From NCBI GenBank assembly GCA_964513415.1, contig CAZEMX010000002.1, positions 1-55,513 of the forward strand: 55,513 nucleotides of DNA, read 5' to 3'. The notes beneath the pieces were generated by a model. That model saw nothing but the letters and a program-made list of their open reading frames with translations, did no database searches and was not told the DNA's origin. Shown here piece after piece: positions 18,596 through 28,239 of this stretch. Numbering within the stretch: position 1 is the stretch's first letter; each line of letters starts with the position of its first letter. Both the position numbers and the translations under genes were made by a program. Source of the DNA: Methanomethylicus sp964513415 (GTDB lineage Archaea > Thermoproteota > Methanomethylicia > Methanomethylicales > Methanomethylicaceae).

Positions 18596-20676
18596 TCAAG
18601 GGCAAGGGGTTTACGCCCAATCCAATTGCACGGTACGGGATCCCCAGATATGCCGATTCCCGGGCAAACCCGAAAGTCATTGGCACCAAAGCGCATGCCC
18701 AGTGGTGGGAAGAGCAGATCTACTACATCATCAACGGCTATGAGACGGGTTCTATCAAGCTGTCTCCCAATTACTACTACTATATCAATTACGTCCCTAT
18801 TGCAACCGTAGGTCGCGGATATCACCTTCCAGACTATGTGGATGTAGACAAGGAGTATTTTGACCTATACTACTACATCAAGCTTGGCTTGCCCGATTAC
18901 AAGGGAAAGGGGATCATCAGCCTGAAAAAGCGTCGTGGAGGACTATCCGAAAAGTTTGCAAAGGGCGTTCTGGATCATGGTATGCGTTTCAGCCTGGAAC
19001 GCTGGACTGGTGGTCTTTGTGCCGGTCTGGACGACTATGTCGAGGACATGCGTATCAAATTTCGGGAAGTCAACAGTTTGATCCCGCCCGAACTGCGTAT
19101 TCGATACAAGCTAAGCGACACTGACGAAATAGTCACGGCCGGCTGGAAAAACGAAGATGGAGATCCGGAAGGATCTCGTAATACCATGCACTTCCGGACG
19201 ATGTTCAACAATCCTAACGTATTCAAAGGCAAGTTCTTTGACGTTGTAGGATTCGAAGAAGGCGGGGAATTCAAATACCTCAACAAAGGCTTTTCTGCAA
19301 CTGCAGCCGGCATGAAGGTAGGTCTTGACCTAGTCGGCGTTCCATTTGTATACGGAACTTCCGGAAAAAGCGGCAGTAAAGATTTCCGGGATATGTGGCA
19401 CGATGCCGATGCATACAACCTGATTCGGGCGCCTATCTGGGGACCGCGGATGATGATATCCGGATTTGTTGGATCTACCGGAGTCAATGGAAAGGTGCAC
19501 GAGATCACACCGAACATCGATCGCATGCAGGAAGAACTTGGCTTAAGCCGCGAGCAGGTTCTGGGATGCGAGGATATCGAAAAAAACACGGAAAGGATCA
19601 TCGAACGCCGAAAGGAGCTTCAAAAAGCTAACAACCGAGAGCTTTACCTGGAATCGTTTCTTGACTTCCCGCTCAACGAGCGCGAAGCACTGATGAACGT
19701 TGCGAGCAATCACTTCGACAAAGAAGCTTTGGCTCAGCAGCGATTTTTTTTGATGCAACAAAAGTATCCGCTGTATGGTCGATATGTGCTTGAATGGGCC
19801 AAAAATGCGGATAATACCATTGACTTGAATAAGGTCCACTTGCGCGAAGCAACCGATCGAGACCAGGAAGGAGAAGTAGTTTACATCCGAAAGGACTGCT
19901 TGACCAGCCTGCACACTTTGGGCTACAAGAGGGCTTACGCAGCCGGCATCGACAGCTATGATCAGGACAACTCAATGACATCCAAATCACTGGGCGCCAT
20001 GGTTGTATTTGCCAGGAAAGGACATCCATACAAAAACATTGAAGGTCAATCAGTTGGGAACAAGCGAATTCCTGTTTTGATCATACGAAACCGCCCGCGA
20101 AGAAAAGAGACGTTTTACGATAACTGCTTGAAAGCCAGTGTGTATTTTGGAATTGTGGGTATGGTAATGGTTGATGCTCACAAGCCGATGGTAATGGAGC
20201 ATTTCAAAAACAACGGTGGTCGAAGGTTCTTGGCAAAAAGGCCATTGTCGTTCGAATCGGATGAAAGTGAGCAGCGTCATGACTTTGGTATCATGATGAC
20301 GCAAAGCCCCAAAAGCAAACCGCAGGCCTTGTCTATGCTTCAGACGTACGTCCTGGACGAGATTGACGAATGCTATTTTGATATTGCCATTGAAGAACTT
20401 TCCGGATATGACGAGCTGGTCACAGACTCGGACTTTGACCTGGTTGATGCCATGCTGTGCGGGATAGCCTGTGATATCGATATGAAGCTCGCAAAGGTTC
20501 AGAAGCCAACTGATAAGCCGGTAATGGAACAACAATGGGTCTATAACCAGCAGTCAGGCACGTATCAATTGAAACAAGTCGCAGTGTATCCTTCCAGCAA
20601 GGATGATGAACAAGACAAAGAGCAACGGTTCAAAGACCCGTTCATGGAAATGCTTCGATCCGGGGCTTTTCAGTAA
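18562..20676 (+). CDS. terL: Terminase large subunit
   Basis: 704 residues. It packages DNA into the prohead with an ATPase motor and a C-terminal nuclease. The ATPase part shows a deviant Walker A KKRRGGLSEK (122-131), a Walker B FFDVVGFEEGGEF with the Glu pair 232-233, and a coupling-type YGTSGKSG (264-271). The nuclease part has AGIDSYDQD (D464 region) and VTDSDFDLVDAMLCG near the end. Length and the atypical Arg-rich Walker A agree with crAss-like phage terminases. It directly precedes the portal gene. Confidence 0.92.
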   Translation: MAYYLENYHPIIKGKGFTPNPIARYGIPRYADSRANPKVIGTKAHAQWWEEQIYYIINGYETGSIKLSPNYYYYINYVPIATVGRGYHLPDYVDVDKEYFDLYYYIKLGLPDYKGKGIISLKKRRGGLSEKFAKGVLDHGMRFSLERWTGGLCAGLDDYVEDMRIKFREVNSLIPPELRIRYKLSDTDEIVTAGWKNEDGDPEGSRNTMHFRTMFNNPNVFKGKFFDVVGFEEGGEFKYLNKGFSATAAGMKVGLDLVGVPFVYGTSGKSGSKDFRDMWHDADAYNLIRAPIWGPRMMISGFVGSTGVNGKVHEITPNIDRMQEELGLSREQVLGCEDIEKNTERIIERRKELQKANNRELYLESFLDFPLNEREALMNVASNHFDKEALAQQRFFLMQQKYPLYGRYVLEWAKNADNTIDLNKVHLREATDRDQEGEVVYIRKDCLTSLHTLGYKRAYAAGIDSYDQDNSMTSKSLGAMVVFARKGHPYKNIEGQSVGNKRIPVLIIRNRPRRKETFYDNCLKASVYFGIVGMVMVDAHKPMVMEHFKNNGGRRFLAKRPLSFESDESEQRHDFGIMMTQSPKSKPQALSMLQTYVLDEIDECYFDIAIEELSGYDELVTDSDFDLVDAMLCGIACDIDMKLAKVQKPTDKPVMEQQWVYNQQSGTYQLKQVAVYPSSKDDEQDKEQRFKDPFMEMLRSGAFQ

Positions 20677-20699
20677 CCGTTTTTTTTTAAATTAGCCGC

Positions 20700-22961
20700 A
20701 TGAGCGACTTCCCTACGTCCACAGCTGCGCCCTCATATTTTCCGGGGCACAAGATGTACGACATGCCACCGGACAAGATGACGCGGGAGCAGTATCAGCG
20801 TATGATCGGTGAGCAGTGCTTGGAATACGCCATACATCGGTTTTCTCAGTTTCGCGCACGGCAAATTCAGAAGATGAACTCATTGTACAATCGATACAAT
20901 GGCGTCATCAATGAAGTCGAATTCAACCACATCAATAAGACCTACAATTCGGACAACCTGGTTCGTTACAAAGACTACCGTCTTGCAAAGAATAAGATTG
21001 ACCTCTTAGTAGGAGAATTTTTGCTGAGAGAACGCATGTTCAAGGTGTTCTCTATGAACCCTGATGCGCGAAGTGAACTCATTGACAATTTCCACTTTCA
21101 GATTGGACTGAAAAACGTTTCTTCAGAGATAGGAAAGCTGCGCAAAAACGGCGTTCCCATACTTGACGGAATGGAGCCTTTGCAAATGGATGATGATGCC
21201 ATATTTGACATGCTATCATCTAAGCGCAAAAACAATGTGATCATGCAGCTCCTTCTCGAAAAAGGAATGGAGCAGGAGGACATCTTTGTCAAGCTGGCAT
21301 CAAATCTGAAAGACATAGCAATCTCTTCGGAATGCTACGGGAAGGTTTACATTGACGCTGCCGGCTATACACGATACCGGGAAATCGATCCGCGCGATCG
21401 CTTGGCAGAAGAGACGGATCGAGATCCTTTTCTGCTTCGTTCGCCTTATCTGGGCGAGCGCCGGCTGATGTTCCCTCACGACATTTATGCCAACTGGGAA
21501 TTTACGCCACAAGAGAAAAAAAAGCTCGAAGAAGATATTGCAAATTTCCGGGGGTCGAGCAGCAATGGAACCGCAACCATAAGTCGATACAACGGATTTC
21601 AATGGGTCGCCAATCAGCTCCAGGTTGAGACATACACAATCGAATGGTTGGCAGTTGAGCCTGTGATCATTAAAGAGACTCCGCGGAAGCTTGGCGGCGT
21701 TCTTAAAAGCGAAATGAGCTTTGACTACTACCAGCGGAAAGGAAAACAGATCCGCAATGAAGTCAAGAACGGCAAGTACAAAATCCGTGTTTATCCATTG
21801 GCTTACTTGTGGGAAGCCTCTCGGATAGGTCGCTCAATCACCAAAAATGTACGAGTCGTTCCGGATCAAAGCCGCGATAATTCAAACCCGTTTTTAGCAA
21901 ACTACTCATACAAATCGCTCGTATTTGGTACTCACGACGGAGTCCGAATATCAGTGCTAAATGCGCTGGACCACCTGTCTGAACTTTACAACCTCACTTG
22001 GTTAAGTATCCGAAGGGAACTCAACAAAGCCAAAGGAAAGCTGCTGGCTTACAACCGGGCCATGTTGCCTGCGGGCAAACAAATTGAGCAGGTAATTGGT
22101 CGGATGGTAAACGATAGTATTATCGATCTTGATACATCAACTGATCAGGCTCAATTCAGTGGCGGCGCTCAATCGTTGGCCAATTTTCTTAAAGAATTCG
22201 ACCTGGGTCTTTCCCAAAATTTCCCACAGATGCTTGAATTAAAGCGGGAAATTGAACGTACAAGCGAAGTTTTGATCGGCGTAGGCGGGCCCAGGGAGGG
22301 CCGTACGCCGGCAAGCATGACGGCTACCAATGCGGTCAACCAGATCCAAATCAGCCGAACCAGTACGGAATACTTGTTTACCATGCATCACCAGTTTTGC
22401 AAAAAGGTCATTAAAGACATGTTGCAAAAGCTGAAGATCACCTATGGCCAGCATCATCCGGAAGAAGCGCGTCGACTGCTTGGAGACAAGATGGCTATGT
22501 ATCTCCAAAACACAAAAGAGTTGTTTCTTGACGACTGGGATGCTTACATCACTGATGGTCGCAAGGAAATGGAGATCCGTGACATGATGCGCGAGTGGTT
22601 CCCGCAGGCGGTAAATGCCGGTGAGCTGCGTGTAGAAGATGCCATGGAGGCAGCCATGAAAGAATCGATTGACATGGCGATCGGCGTATTGCGAAAAGGG
22701 CGACAGCTCATGGAGCAACAACGCCAGCAGGAAGCCCAAATGGCAAGCCAGGAAAAGCAAAACATTACGCAAGCTCAGCTTGGCGCCGCTGCAGAACAAG
22801 CGGATAAAGAGCGAAAATTCAAAGTGTTCATGGAAATGCTCAAAGCGCTGCTCGAGCAAGGCAAGATTACTCAGCAGGCAATGAATGACTATACCGTAAT
22901 GGCCCAAGAAATGATCGGAACTCAGCCGGAAGCCAGTAACCAAATGGAGATGATAGGATGA
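20700..22961 (+). CDS. Portal protein
   Basis: 753 residues. It forms the ring at the capsid vertex through which DNA is packaged. The evidence is position directly after the terminase, length typical of crAss-like portals (about 750-800), and the fold pattern: a helical N-terminus, YRLAKNKIDLLVGEFLLRER near 98, a beta-rich wing, and a long C-terminal helical region. The last 60 residues are Gln/Lys-rich (EQQRQQEAQMASQEKQ), likely the barrel or a disordered end. A T9 tract lies between terminase and portal. No single diagnostic motif is visible. Confidence 0.85.
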   Translation: MSDFPTSTAAPSYFPGHKMYDMPPDKMTREQYQRMIGEQCLEYAIHRFSQFRARQIQKMNSLYNRYNGVINEVEFNHINKTYNSDNLVRYKDYRLAKNKIDLLVGEFLLRERMFKVFSMNPDARSELIDNFHFQIGLKNVSSEIGKLRKNGVPILDGMEPLQMDDDAIFDMLSSKRKNNVIMQLLLEKGMEQEDIFVKLASNLKDIAISSECYGKVYIDAAGYTRYREIDPRDRLAEETDRDPFLLRSPYLGERRLMFPHDIYANWEFTPQEKKKLEEDIANFRGSSSNGTATISRYNGFQWVANQLQVETYTIEWLAVEPVIIKETPRKLGGVLKSEMSFDYYQRKGKQIRNEVKNGKYKIRVYPLAYLWEASRIGRSITKNVRVVPDQSRDNSNPFLANYSYKSLVFGTHDGVRISVLNALDHLSELYNLTWLSIRRELNKAKGKLLAYNRAMLPAGKQIEQVIGRMVNDSIIDLDTSTDQAQFSGGAQSLANFLKEFDLGLSQNFPQMLELKREIERTSEVLIGVGGPREGRTPASMTATNAVNQIQISRTSTEYLFTMHHQFCKKVIKDMLQKLKITYGQHHPEEARRLLGDKMAMYLQNTKELFLDDWDAYITDGRKEMEIRDMMREWFPQAVNAGELRVEDAMEAAMKESIDMAIGVLRKGRQLMEQQRQQEAQMASQEKQNITQAQLGAAAEQADKERKFKVFMEMLKALLEQGKITQQAMNDYTVMAQEMIGTQPEASNQMEMIG

Positions 22962-23335
22962 AAGAATATGCTTCAATCTGTGGCTTCTTAGTGTGGATGC
23001 AAACGTCCATCAAACTGACCCATTGGTCTCAGAAAGGCATTGGTTCAGAAGCAAGGCATGAAGCATTGGGTGATTTGTATCAAACCCTCGATGGAAAAAT
23101 AGACCAATTGGTAGAGTCGTTGCAATCCTATGCCGGGATTCTTGAATTGCGCGTCCCCGAAGCCGCAACAAAAGCAAAAGACCACGCTGAAACGCTAAAA
23201 TTCTTGGAAGCAATTCGAAGCCAACTTAAAACTTTCAAAGTGAACATTGCCCAAATGTCTGAAATTGCAAACCTGTATGAAGAGATCATACTTGCAGTCA
23301 GCCAAACTATTTACAAAATCAAAATCTTGTCATGA
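22958..23335 (+). CDS. Ferritin-like (Dps-like, DUF5856-type) four-helix protein
   Basis: 125 residues. KLTHWSQKGIGSEARHEALGDLYQ (20-43) followed by LDGKIDQLVESLQSYAG has the spacing of His, Asp and Glu seen in the ferritin-like DUF5856 proteins of tailed phages. These resemble Dps and often lie among structural genes. The gene overlaps the portal stop by 4 nt (ATGA). Role in the virion or in protecting DNA is unknown. Confidence 0.7.
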   Translation: MKEYASICGFLVWMQTSIKLTHWSQKGIGSEARHEALGDLYQTLDGKIDQLVESLQSYAGILELRVPEAATKAKDHAETLKFLEAIRSQLKTFKVNIAQMSEIANLYEEIILAVSQTIYKIKILS

Positions 23336-23649
23336 GCAAAATACGCATTCCAAACAGAAACATGGGTTCCCTGATGGGAACCGTAAAAGCAGTAGTCATT
23401 GACAAGACTGCAAAACCGGTTGATGAATACAGTTGGGATGTCCCGCCAGACAATCGTCCTTCATTTCAGCTCAACGGCCGAGATTTTCCGGCAGTACAGA
23501 ATTGGAAGGTAGGAGAACGATATAAGCTGGAAATTGAAGTTGAAATGACTTCATCCAAAGCTGTTGACACCAAAGGAGGCAATACAATTGTTGCCAACTT
23601 TCGAATCAACACGATCAAAGAAGAAGAGCCGTATGAAGGCCAACAATAA
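23332..23649 (+). CDS. Hypothetical protein between portal and capsid genes (105 aa)
   Basis: 105 residues, beta-rich (MGTVKAVVIDKTAKPVDEYSW, then YKLEIEVEMTSSKAVDTKGGNTIVANFRI), compatible with a small beta-barrel. Overlaps the previous gene by 4 nt. Small proteins at this place are conserved in crAss-like phages, but I cannot name it. Confidence 0.65.
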   Translation: MSKIRIPNRNMGSLMGTVKAVVIDKTAKPVDEYSWDVPPDNRPSFQLNGRDFPAVQNWKVGERYKLEIEVEMTSSKAVDTKGGNTIVANFRINTIKEEEPYEGQQ

Positions 23650-23655
23650 GAAACC

Positions 23656-24867
23656 ATGAAAAAACTGTATCGCTACTACAACGCCGGCCCGGGAGCTGGC
23701 GAAAGCGGTGGAGCTGCTGCACCTGCAGCTGAAACCCCGCCAGCAGGCAGTGAGTCTGCAAGTCAAGGTCAACAACAACCTGGAGGTAACGGAATCACTT
23801 CTTTTGCAGAATTGGATCTCCCTCCGGAAGCTACCATTGACGACATCGAACGTGTGCTTAAATCAGGAGCGCCAGCAGAAAAGAAAGAAGGAGATAAAAA
23901 TGGAGAAGGAGAAATCCTGAAAAACCCGCCTAAAACAGAAGCTGGCGAAGAGTTTGTTCTGGACATCAAAGAAGATTTGGGTGAAGCGGGTTCAGAAAAT
24001 GACTCCGCAGAAGCCACCTGGATTGACATGAGCACTGCACTGGAGCTTGAAGCTCCGGAAGAAGATAGCTTTGACGGCTTCAAAAGCGCGTACCAAAAAA
24101 AGCTTGATGCAGTTAAAGCCGAAGCCCGGGAAGAAGGGAAAAAGGAATACACCGAAAAGATTGCAGCAATGTCGCCGGAAGCCAAAGCTTTGTTTGACTT
24201 CTTGCTCATCGAAGGCAATACCGTTAAAAACTTCATGCAGCCGACTCGTCAAATCGACGAGTACTTAGCCATGGATGATGAGGCGCTGATTCGTGCAGAC
24301 CTGAAAGCCAGGAATTACGACGAAGAAATGATCAACGCTAAGTTGGACGAGCTGAAGCTTGACAACAAAACCAAGATTCATGCGTATGACATACGCAAAA
24401 CGCTGGAAGTAATTCGCGCCAAAAAAGAAGAGCAGATTGTAAGTAATGCTCGAGCAGCACTTCAAGCCAAAGAACAGCAAAAGCTTGAAAAAGCAAAAAA
24501 AGAGCTCGAAGATTTCCAGGGGGCACTCACCAAGCAAAACGATCTTTGGGGAGTTCCCGTTTCGCCAAAAGCAAAAGAAGTTATCTTGCAGCGGTTCAAG
24601 GCCGGCCAATATCGCACGCGATTGGAGCAGGACCCTGATCTGGCAGCAGAAATAGCCTTACTCATTGAATTCAAGGATTCTTTAAAAAGCCAACTACTCG
24701 GAAACGCAAAAACCGAAGGAAAGGAATCGCTGTTGAAAAAGGTTCACGCCGTGAGTCTCGGACAGCAGTCGTCTGCCTCCGGAAAGCCATCCGATGACAA
24801 GTTAGAAGGCTTTGACGTGTGGGAACAAAAACTCGCCGAAGAAAAAGCATCCCAAAAAGGAGAATGA
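23656..24867 (+). CDS. Probable scaffolding or head-assembly protein
   Basis: 403 residues. Ala/Pro/Gln-rich N-terminal 45 residues, then a very acidic, largely helical chain with coiled-coil stretches (for example 265-300, KAKKELEDF). It lies immediately before the major capsid gene, the classic place for a scaffold. Lack of hydrophobic domains and the high charge support this. It could instead be an internal cargo protein. Confidence 0.6.
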   Translation: MKKLYRYYNAGPGAGESGGAAAPAAETPPAGSESASQGQQQPGGNGITSFAELDLPPEATIDDIERVLKSGAPAEKKEGDKNGEGEILKNPPKTEAGEEFVLDIKEDLGEAGSENDSAEATWIDMSTALELEAPEEDSFDGFKSAYQKKLDAVKAEAREEGKKEYTEKIAAMSPEAKALFDFLLIEGNTVKNFMQPTRQIDEYLAMDDEALIRADLKARNYDEEMINAKLDELKLDNKTKIHAYDIRKTLEVIRAKKEEQIVSNARAALQAKEQQKLEKAKKELEDFQGALTKQNDLWGVPVSPKAKEVILQRFKAGQYRTRLEQDPDLAAEIALLIEFKDSLKSQLLGNAKTEGKESLLKKVHAVSLGQQSSASGKPSDDKLEGFDVWEQKLAEEKASQKGE

Positions 24868-24931
24868 GCATGAGGCAACCCCCCTCAATTACATCCTTCA
24901 GGTGCGCAACACTCAAAACCTGTTGTAAACC

Positions 24932-26386
24932 ATGAAGATTCAAACGATCCAAGGGAAGTGGGACGATACCTGTACCCAATCCAACAACCTGACGGAGAAC
25001 GCGATTAAAAAACCGTATCTCCGCGAAATCATGGAGTATGCTGACGGCCGCGCCCTCAGCACGCTCATCGTATCCGGCGCAAAAAGTCCCTGGGACTTGC
25101 GTACCGGTGACACCGACGCGATCAAGACCCAAATCGGCAAGATTCCGGATGGCCACCAAATCGGCGATCACGGTATGCGCTACAAAGTCATGGGCCGTAT
25201 CCAGGCTCCGGCGGTCGTCGTAGCACAGGTCGGCAGCACCAATGCTGACGGAACCTTTGTGCTGACCATGAAAGACCAGCAGCTCTATCCGGGCCAGATG
25301 GTCAAATTCTACCGCGACAATTTCTATGCTCGTGTCCAGGGTCAGCCTGTGCCGGCAGCCGGTGGCTGGAACTATGTGTTCCGTAACACCAGCGAACTGT
25401 TCGACGCAAACGTGCATCTGCATCCGGTAGGCGATAAGCTCGCTTTTGGTGCATACACCTCGTACTCCGAAGCCTCCCTTCGCGGTTACAGCCGTTCGTT
25501 TTACCCGAGCGAATTCATCAACCACATGACCATCCAGCGGAAAACCGTTGCCATCACCGGCAGCGCGCTTACCGATGTCATCTGGTACACCGCAGAAAAC
25601 GTCAAAGGCTGGCGTTACGAAAAAGAAGTCCAGGCCAAGCTTCAGTTCATGATGGAGAACGAGCATGCCAAGTGGGACGGCCAAAGCAACATGAAGAACG
25701 CTGACGGTTCCCTGCGGACTTCCAGCGGAGAAATCGATCCGGAAACCGGATATGAGATCATCCGTGGTGATGGCGTTCTGCCGCAAATCCAGGGCGGTAA
25801 CGATGCATTTGGATCCGGCGCTGAAGGCCTGCAGACCATCGATGACGTCCGTGACATGATGAAGCAGCTGGAAAAGCGTACCAACCAGACCAACGGTGCT
25901 ACCTGGTACGTTGTGACCGGTACCGATGGCTTCTATCATGCCCAGGATCTCCTGCGCGATTACCACGTCAACTTCATGGGGGGGCGTACTACCACCTCTC
26001 CCAATGGCGCAGTAGGCGGTCCGGAAATCGAAGTAGGTGCCAACTTCAACACCTTCAACATCGCCGGCAACAAGCTGATCTTCGTCAAGAACGTGGGTTG
26101 GGACGATCCGTACAAGTGGTACGAGGTGAACAACTACAACAAGTCCGTTCGCGGTAACATGTGGCTGTTTCTCCATCCGGGCCAGGTGGACCGACCCAAC
26201 ATCGAGATCATCAGCAAAGGTGCCTATGGCATCAATCGCTCGATGGTTGAAGCGTACCTCAACGGTCTGACTGGCGGAAGCGAAAAGCCGCTGCACTCCG
26301 TGGATGCCGTTTCCTTCGAAATGCTGAAGGAAGACATGATCGTCATCTACAATACGATGGCGTGCGGCATACTCAACGCGTCCTAA
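24932..26386 (+). CDS. Major capsid protein
   Basis: 484 residues, the length typical of crAss-like HK97-fold capsid proteins. It starts MKIQTIQGKWDD, with a following N-arm (ENAIKKPYLREIMEYAD), a beta-rich middle and TYYxx-type strands. Codons are markedly more GC-rich and uniform than in neighbours, as expected for the most expressed gene. It has a 64-nt leader after the scaffold gene ending GTAAACC-ATG and a strong terminator right after the stop. Position after the scaffold-like gene and composition make the call; the fold itself is not proven. Confidence 0.85.
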   Translation: MKIQTIQGKWDDTCTQSNNLTENAIKKPYLREIMEYADGRALSTLIVSGAKSPWDLRTGDTDAIKTQIGKIPDGHQIGDHGMRYKVMGRIQAPAVVVAQVGSTNADGTFVLTMKDQQLYPGQMVKFYRDNFYARVQGQPVPAAGGWNYVFRNTSELFDANVHLHPVGDKLAFGAYTSYSEASLRGYSRSFYPSEFINHMTIQRKTVAITGSALTDVIWYTAENVKGWRYEKEVQAKLQFMMENEHAKWDGQSNMKNADGSLRTSSGEIDPETGYEIIRGDGVLPQIQGGNDAFGSGAEGLQTIDDVRDMMKQLEKRTNQTNGATWYVVTGTDGFYHAQDLLRDYHVNFMGGRTTTSPNGAVGGPEIEVGANFNTFNIAGNKLIFVKNVGWDDPYKWYEVNNYNKSVRGNMWLFLHPGQVDRPNIEIISKGAYGINRSMVEAYLNGLTGGSEKPLHSVDAVSFEMLKEDMIVIYNTMACGILNAS

Positions 26387-26390
26387 TGAG

Positions 26391-26423
26391 AAGACGGGGG
26401 TTTCGGCCCCCGCTTCTTTCTTT
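26391..26423 (+). terminator. Intrinsic terminator after the major capsid gene
   Basis: Stem CGGGGG/CCCCCG (26395-26400, 26407-26412), then CTTCTTTCTTT. Lies 9 bp after the stop codon and can lower expression of downstream genes relative to the capsid. Confidence 0.75.
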
Positions 26424-26458
26424 AATGCCCTGGTGCTCAACTATTAACAACAACAGCC

Positions 26459-27376
26459 ATGAAAAAATTCATTCAACCCCTGGTGGTTGATAATACTCCG
26501 GTGGTCGACTTAAAAGCAGATCCGTATATTCAACGGGAAGGCATTGTTACGCTGATTCCCGCAAAAAGCAACAATGACAGAACGCTGAGTTTCACCTTTA
26601 CCGGTTTTACCGGAAAGCACTACAAAACGGGTGAAACGATGTGGTTTGGAGATGTTGTTAAAGTCAACGATGATGGATCCTACAAGTTCCGAAGGATCAC
26701 CATTACTGACGTACGGGAGTTCAACCTGAACAATCCGCAAGATGCTGCAGAATGGCACATCATACGGCATCACAGCAACGTCAAAGGCTCGCCAAACGAG
26801 CGAAGCGCTACGTGGAAAGTCATCGATCGCTTTGAAGAAGCTCGCCAAAGCTTGCAACAAGGCCAGGAGCTCCGCAATTTCATCGACAAGATTCTGAACA
26901 TGTCGGGCGACCAGGTCAAAGATCTGGGCCGGCCGTTCAACCTGAATGCAGAATTCAACCCGGTCGATGTCATTCGTGGAGAGCTGATTCGGATTGCAAC
27001 TACCAATCCCAACCGCCTGGCAAAGTATTTCAAAGACAAGGACTACTTTGCATCTATGTCGGTTCTTCACCGGTGCCTCGCTGCTGGCAAAGTGCGCAAC
27101 GAGCCTTCACGCGGATACATCTTCAATGATCGTATATACTTGGGATCGAGCGAACAGGAAGCCGTGGAAAAAATGAAACAGGAAGCCGACCTGTTTCAGC
27201 AGATGGATGTGCTCAGCCGAAGTGTCATGAATCAAAATGCGGGCGATAAAACACCAAAAAGTCCCGTAGATCCTCCAGAGAAAAAATCGGTAGACCCTCC
27301 GAAAAAAGAAGAAGCGCCGGCCGGCGACAATGGCGGCCAAACTGCATCTGAAGTCATGTCCGGCGATGATTTTTAA
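26459..27376 (+). CDS. Hypothetical virion-associated protein (305 aa)
   Basis: 305 residues. A beta-rich N-terminal domain (residues 1-100) carries FTFTGFTGKHYKTGE, then a helical domain, then a Pro/Lys-rich linker (KSPVDPPEKKSVDPPKKEEAP) and an acidic end MSGDDF. A protein follows the capsid gene at this place in crAss-like genomes, with unknown role. The -DDF tail is shared with DNA-metabolism proteins of this phage. Confidence 0.65.
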   Translation: MKKFIQPLVVDNTPVVDLKADPYIQREGIVTLIPAKSNNDRTLSFTFTGFTGKHYKTGETMWFGDVVKVNDDGSYKFRRITITDVREFNLNNPQDAAEWHIIRHHSNVKGSPNERSATWKVIDRFEEARQSLQQGQELRNFIDKILNMSGDQVKDLGRPFNLNAEFNPVDVIRGELIRIATTNPNRLAKYFKDKDYFASMSVLHRCLAAGKVRNEPSRGYIFNDRIYLGSSEQEAVEKMKQEADLFQQMDVLSRSVMNQNAGDKTPKSPVDPPEKKSVDPPKKEEAPAGDNGGQTASEVMSGDDF

Positions 27377-27386
27377 CAGCTAAGCC

Positions 27387-28163
27387 ATGAACCTACTGGA
27401 AATGCACGACCGGATTGATGCGTACCTGGACAGGCCGCGATCACCGCGCTACACCAGAGCCATCCGGGACAAAGCGTTGAATACGGCGATTGATCAGTTC
27501 GTCAAAGATCGGTACGACAATATCAAACGGGATCCTCGAGGATACTCTTTTGAGATTGTTGAACGAGTCCGCGAAGAGCTGTATACTATTGTGGAAACGG
27601 ATTATCCGATTGCCATTGTTGGCAATACAGCCCCAACCCCTCCTGGCTTTCTGTACCACATAATCACATACATCAACACATCAGCCGGTCGTGTGCTTTC
27701 AGTATTGAAGTCGTACGTTGAAAACGACTTGACGGCTAACAGCTTTACAAAACCAAAGCCGAGCCAGCCTATTCATCGAAGGACCAGTACCGGGTTCAAA
27801 TTTGAAGTAGGATATCCTGCGCTGTTTAACGGCAGCGGAGAAATGACCTACGTCAAAAATCCGGATAAGGCTTTTTGGAACGAAACGCCGATAAACCCCG
27901 GTCCAGCAGCTCTTACCATTGGGGCAACGTATTACGTTGTTTCCGGGGCGCCAATCCATGCCGGGACAGCATATTCGCCCGGACAGGTGTTTACCGCTGT
28001 TGGTACTGCATATACCGGCGGCGTACTCAACCGGATCACTGGAAGCAATCTTCCTGAAAGCACTCATGAAGAGCTGTGCAAAATCGCTGCCAGCATAATT
28101 AGCGGCAGTTTTGAAGATTACAATAAGTCGCAAAATATGAATGCAGAAACTCAAAAAGCTTGA
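27387..28163 (+). CDS. Probable neck/ring protein with YxVVSG module (258 aa)
   Basis: 258 residues. The helical N-terminal 100 residues resemble head-completion adaptors. Residues around 175-215 form the module TYYVVSGAP...AYSPGQVFTAV that recurs in two other proteins of this cluster. In crAss-like phages several ring proteins lie between capsid and muzzle genes, so I assign it to the neck. The stop (28161-28163) overlaps the promoter of the next gene. Confidence 0.6.
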   Translation: MNLLEMHDRIDAYLDRPRSPRYTRAIRDKALNTAIDQFVKDRYDNIKRDPRGYSFEIVERVREELYTIVETDYPIAIVGNTAPTPPGFLYHIITYINTSAGRVLSVLKSYVENDLTANSFTKPKPSQPIHRRTSTGFKFEVGYPALFNGSGEMTYVKNPDKAFWNETPINPGPAALTIGATYYVVSGAPIHAGTAYSPGQVFTAVGTAYTGGVLNRITGSNLPESTHEELCKIAASIISGSFEDYNKSQNMNAETQKA

Positions 28164-28189
28164 TGCATTCAAAAAAACGGCTACATTTG
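28160..28189 (+). promoter_or_regulatory. Bacteroidota-type promoter for the 342-aa structural gene
   Basis: TTG (28160-28162), 19-bp spacer, TACATTTG (28182-28189), then C. Matches consensus. Predicted start near 28196, at a small stem CCCC/GGGG (28195-28209) followed by TTTTGTTT, so the RNA begins with a hairpin. Confidence 0.65.
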
Positions 28190-28239
28190 CTTATCCCCAA
28201 AGATGGGGGTTTTGTTTAACCTAAAAACCCAAAGTTCAA

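Noticed and set aside
24671..26440. 589-codon frame antisense to the major capsid gene
   Set aside because: Long antisense frames are expected opposite GC-rich, codon-biased genes. The + strand frame fits the capsid position and has a proper terminator.
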